Shown piece after piece: positions 6,163-8,139 of a DNA stretch of 8,139 nucleotides (position 1 is the first letter of the stretch; the number at the start of each line of letters is the position of its first letter). This stretch comes from Gammaproteobacteria bacterium (GTDB lineage Bacteria > Pseudomonadota > Gammaproteobacteria > HK1). Below the pieces are notes generated by a model. That model saw only the letters and a program-made list of their open reading frames with translations. It had not been told where the DNA came from and did not search any database. The position numbers and the translations under genes are program-made. The DNA lies in contig JABDQX010000322.1 of NCBI GenBank assembly GCA_013042035.1, positions 1 to 8,139 of the forward strand, read 5' to 3'.

Positions 6163-6166
6163 CGGC

Positions 6167-6199
6167 ATGTCCCAACTTCCCGGTTCTGGTAAAATTATC
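6167..6199 (+). pseudogene. Possible 5' remnant of hicA (toxin)
   Basis: Five bases after the hicB stop an ATG opens MSQLPGSGKII. This closely resembles the conserved HicA start (M-x-x-LP-x-x-SGK-x-x-I), lies exactly where hicA normally follows this type of hicB, and then loses all similarity. The frame runs on to 6358 but only as an out-of-frame reading of malQ, whose ATG is at 6204. The catalytic histidine region (GSH-type motif) of HicA is absent, so no toxin is made. The match is short and could be chance, although position and sequence agree. Confidence 0.5.
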
Positions 6200-6203
6200 C
6201 ATT

Positions 6204-7766
6204 ATGAAACCTATTTCAACGATTCTCACACCAACCCTCGACAATCGCCAAGCCGGTATCCTTTTGCATCCTACCTCGCTTCCCGGTGGCACAGGCCACG
6301 GCGATCTGGGCAAAAACGCCTACCGGTTCGTGGACTTTCTGAAGGCCGGTGGTTTTAGCATTTGGCAGACCCTGCCTCTCGGTCCCACGGATGCCTACAA
6401 CAATCCGTACTCCAGCCCCTCTGTCAATGGCGGAAATACGTGGCTTATCAGCCTGGATAAACTGGTCGAGCGCGGATGGCTTGAATCCGCAGCCAACCCT
6501 GACAGCACCGACAGCGCCACTGTACGACAACAAAAGGCATCTTTTTCGCCTGAAGCATTTGCATGGCACAAGCGTTGTCTTACGCAGGCGCGGGCTGGGT
6601 TTCTAAAAAAAGCGACCGGCGAGGAGAAGGGCAGTTATGAAGCATTTCTCGCTGAACAAGGCTACTGGCTGGATGATTACTCTCTGTTCGAGGCACTGCG
6701 TCAGCAATACGGCGATGTCTCCTGGCGGGAGTGGCCTACGACGCTCCGGGATCGGGAGCAGATGGCCATGGAGGGGGTTCGTGAAGCGTTAGCCGAAGTC
6801 ATCGGCCAAGTTCGGTTTGAGCAGTTTCTATTCTTTCAACAGTGGTTCGAACTTAAGCAATATGCCAATCGACAGGGAGTCTCGTTATTTGGCGATATGC
6901 CCATCTTTGTGAATCTTGATAACGCCAGTGTATGGGCACATCGTCACTATTTCCGTTTGGATGAACAGGGCCAACCTGTGGTGGTAACCGGAGTGCCGCC
7001 TGATTATTTTTCCGAGACCGGTCAACTCTGGGGTAACCCTCATTATGATTGGGAACGGATGCGTCAGGATGAGTTTCTGTGGTGGCAGAACCGCTTCCGG
7101 GGCCATCTCCAGCTATTCGATATTCTGCGTATCGACCACTTCCGTGGCTTCGAGGCCCATTGGGAGGTTTCCGGCAAGGATAAAACGGCCATGAATGGCC
7201 GTTGGGTGGAAGCACCGGGTATGGAATTATTCACGGTGCTGCGGGAAAAATTCCCTTCATTGCCGTTGGTTGCCGAGGATCTTGGAGAGATTACCCCCGA
7301 GGTGGATGCGCTTCGTGATCATTTCGGGCTCCCCGGCATGCGAGTGCTGCAATTCGGTTTCGATGGCAATTCCGATAATCCCCATGTTCCTCACACCCAT
7401 ACCGCCAACTCCGTTGTCTATGCGGGAACCCACGACAACGACACTACGCTGGGTTGGTTCAAAGGACTACCGGACGCCGAACGGAAAAAGGTACGCAACT
7501 ACCTGAATGTTCATGAGAAAAGCTTTCCAAAGGCCCTGATGCGGGCGGCCCTGGCATCGGTGGGTAATCTGGCCATCCTCACCATGCAGGACATTCTGGG
7601 TCTCGATTCCAAGGGGCGTATGAATCTTCCCGGCGTCGCCAAGGGTAACTGGCAATGGCGTTTTTCATGGGACGATGTTCCGGAGGGGATCGAAACGGAG
7701 TTGCGGAGTCTTGTGGCGTTGTATGGACGTGCGCCCAGGAGTCTGTCCGACTTAGAGGGTGTCTGA
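6204..7766 (+). CDS. malQ: 4-alpha-glucanotransferase (amylomaltase, GH77)
   Basis: MalQ transfers alpha-1,4-glucan segments between maltodextrins and releases glucose, linking maltodextrin use and glycogen turnover in the cytoplasm. The 520-residue length is normal. The N-terminus has the family start RQAGILLHPTSLPGG and GHGDLGKNAYRFVDFL, then WQTLPLGPTD and NPYSSPSVNGGN. All three catalytic groups are visible: the nucleophile Asp311 in ILRIDHFRGF, the acid/base Glu358 in PLVAEDLGEITPEV, and Asp411 in YAGTHDNDTTLGW. The 47-residue spacing of the first two matches characterised GH77 enzymes. The ATG at 6204 has no clear Shine-Dalgarno and directly follows the hicA-like remnant. The last codons GAG GGT GTC TGA (7755-7766) belong to the terminal repeat of an inserted element; without it the frame would read TTA GGA TGA and end one residue after Leu. 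The catalytic part is untouched. Confidence 0.96.
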   Translation: MKPISTILTPTLDNRQAGILLHPTSLPGGTGHGDLGKNAYRFVDFLKAGGFSIWQTLPLGPTDAYNNPYSSPSVNGGNTWLISLDKLVERGWLESAANPDSTDSATVRQQKASFSPEAFAWHKRCLTQARAGFLKKATGEEKGSYEAFLAEQGYWLDDYSLFEALRQQYGDVSWREWPTTLRDREQMAMEGVREALAEVIGQVRFEQFLFFQQWFELKQYANRQGVSLFGDMPIFVNLDNASVWAHRHYFRLDEQGQPVVVTGVPPDYFSETGQLWGNPHYDWERMRQDEFLWWQNRFRGHLQLFDILRIDHFRGFEAHWEVSGKDKTAMNGRWVEAPGMELFTVLREKFPSLPLVAEDLGEITPEVDALRDHFGLPGMRVLQFGFDGNSDNPHVPHTHTANSVVYAGTHDNDTTLGWFKGLPDAERKKVRNYLNVHEKSFPKALMRAALASVGNLAILTMQDILGLDSKGRMNLPGVAKGNWQWRFSWDDVPEGIETELRSLVALYGRAPRSLSDLEGV

Positions 7767-7940
7767 AAATTTCGGGTCGTCGCGAAAGGCGGTAGCCCGA
7801 TTGCGGTCCCGCAAGGCGCGAGAGACGTGGAATAGGAAAGTGTAGCGAGCCACATGACGCGATTTCACGCGTTTCGCAACGCAGCGGGCTACAATTCGGG
7901 GACCGCCTCGGTAGAGACTGGGGATTTTTCAGACACGCTC
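7755..7940. mobile_element. MITE, IS5-family (IS1031-like) non-autonomous element
   Basis: The ends are inverted repeats: GAGGGTGTCTGAAAA on the left (7755-7769) and, reversed, GAGCGTGTCTGAAAA on the right (7926-7940), differing at one of 15 positions. TTA flanks both sides (7752-7754 and 7941-7943) inside a CTTAG context, matching the TNA target duplication and GAG ends of the IS1031 subgroup. At 186 bp, with no transposase reading frame, it must depend on a transposase supplied elsewhere. The interior is a long imperfect palindrome: GGCGGTAGCCCG (7788-7799) pairs with CGGGCTA (7885-7891) and ACCGCC (7902-7907) around a bulge. The left end overlaps the last codons of malQ. The class is inferred from ends and target duplication only. 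Confidence 0.75.
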
Positions 7941-7944
7941 TTAG

Positions 7945-8139
7945 GATGAATCGGCTGCGAAAGCGGTAAATTTGCCCCTGTTTTGCGCAAATTCTCGGCC
8001 AATAGTTCAGGTATCGGAAAAATAAAGATCCTGGAAAATCCGATGCGCGAATCAAGGCTCAGCCCCTTTCGGCCTTGGCGCGAAACGCTAACATGTTCAC
8101 CAAACAGGCTCTTAATCCTCGCTGGTTGCTAACGAGGAA
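7945..8139. other. Non-coding stretch after malQ with two stem-loops
   Basis: No gene is recognised here on either strand. AATTTGC (7969-7975) can pair with GCAAATT (7987-7993). CGCG plus CAAGGC (8046-8058) can pair with GCCTTG plus CGCG (8072-8082) with a small internal loop. Neither hairpin is followed by a T run, so neither is a clear intrinsic terminator. An ATG at 8093 opens a frame (MFTKQALNPRWLL) that is still open at the window end, but it is too short to judge. Together with the element at 7755-7940, this makes about 370 bases without a gene. Confidence 0.5.

Noticed and set aside
6101..6358. 85-codon open frame spanning the hicB end and malQ start
   Set aside because: Only its internal MSQLPGSGKII part resembles a protein family (HicA); the rest is hicB or malQ read out of frame, so it is not annotated as a gene.
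7579..8055. 158-codon open frame on the - strand across the malQ end and the MITE
   Set aside because: It crosses a real gene end and a mobile element and shows no domain.
8093..8139. Start of a new gene at the right edge (MFTKQALNPRWLL...)
   Set aside because: Only about 15 codons are inside the window, with no clear ribosome binding site and no recognisable similarity.

Overview
The window looks like an ordinary chromosomal stretch from a moderately GC-rich proteobacterium, most likely a non-enteric gammaproteobacterium. The basis is the DUF971 protein, the nusB-thiL order, and a GlgC and MalQ that read like proteobacterial family members. I cannot name the genus. All convincing genes are on the + strand.

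Region 1 (153-2953) is a tightly packed run of four genes: a small DUF971 protein, a UDP-glucuronate decarboxylase-type sugar nucleotide enzyme, the antitermination factor NusB and a ThiL-family protein. The first three are joined by stop/start overlaps (TGATG and ATGA) and probably share one transcript. The ThiL-like protein keeps the family fold signatures but has lost two of the usual active-site motifs, and its N-terminus is unlike the family.

Region 2 (3191-4317) holds three small genes without a firm function: a three-repeat Sel1 protein, a tiny protein joining a zinc-ribbon-like double CxxC to a perfectly regular glycine zipper, and a three-helix membrane protein. The last two overlap by one base and are probably translationally coupled.

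Region 3 (4416-7766) is glycogen and maltodextrin metabolism: glgC (ADP-glucose pyrophosphorylase) with a strong intrinsic terminator, then malQ (4-alpha-glucanotransferase, GH77). Between them lie a REP-like palindrome, an orphan HicB-type antitoxin gene, and what looks like the first eleven codons of its lost hicA toxin partner.

Region 4 (7755 to the end) is non-coding. It starts with a 186-bp element with terminal inverted repeats and a TTA target duplication, which reads as an IS5-family (IS1031-like) MITE. It has inserted at the very 3' end of malQ, so that its terminal repeat now supplies the malQ stop codon. One end of a related element lies at the left edge of the window (29-45). No CRISPR array, tRNA, rRNA or complete transposase gene was seen. 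The window does not show a clear new defence or biosynthetic system; the most unusual items are the degenerate ThiL, the zinc-ribbon/glycine-zipper pair, the hicA remnant and the MITE/malQ junction.
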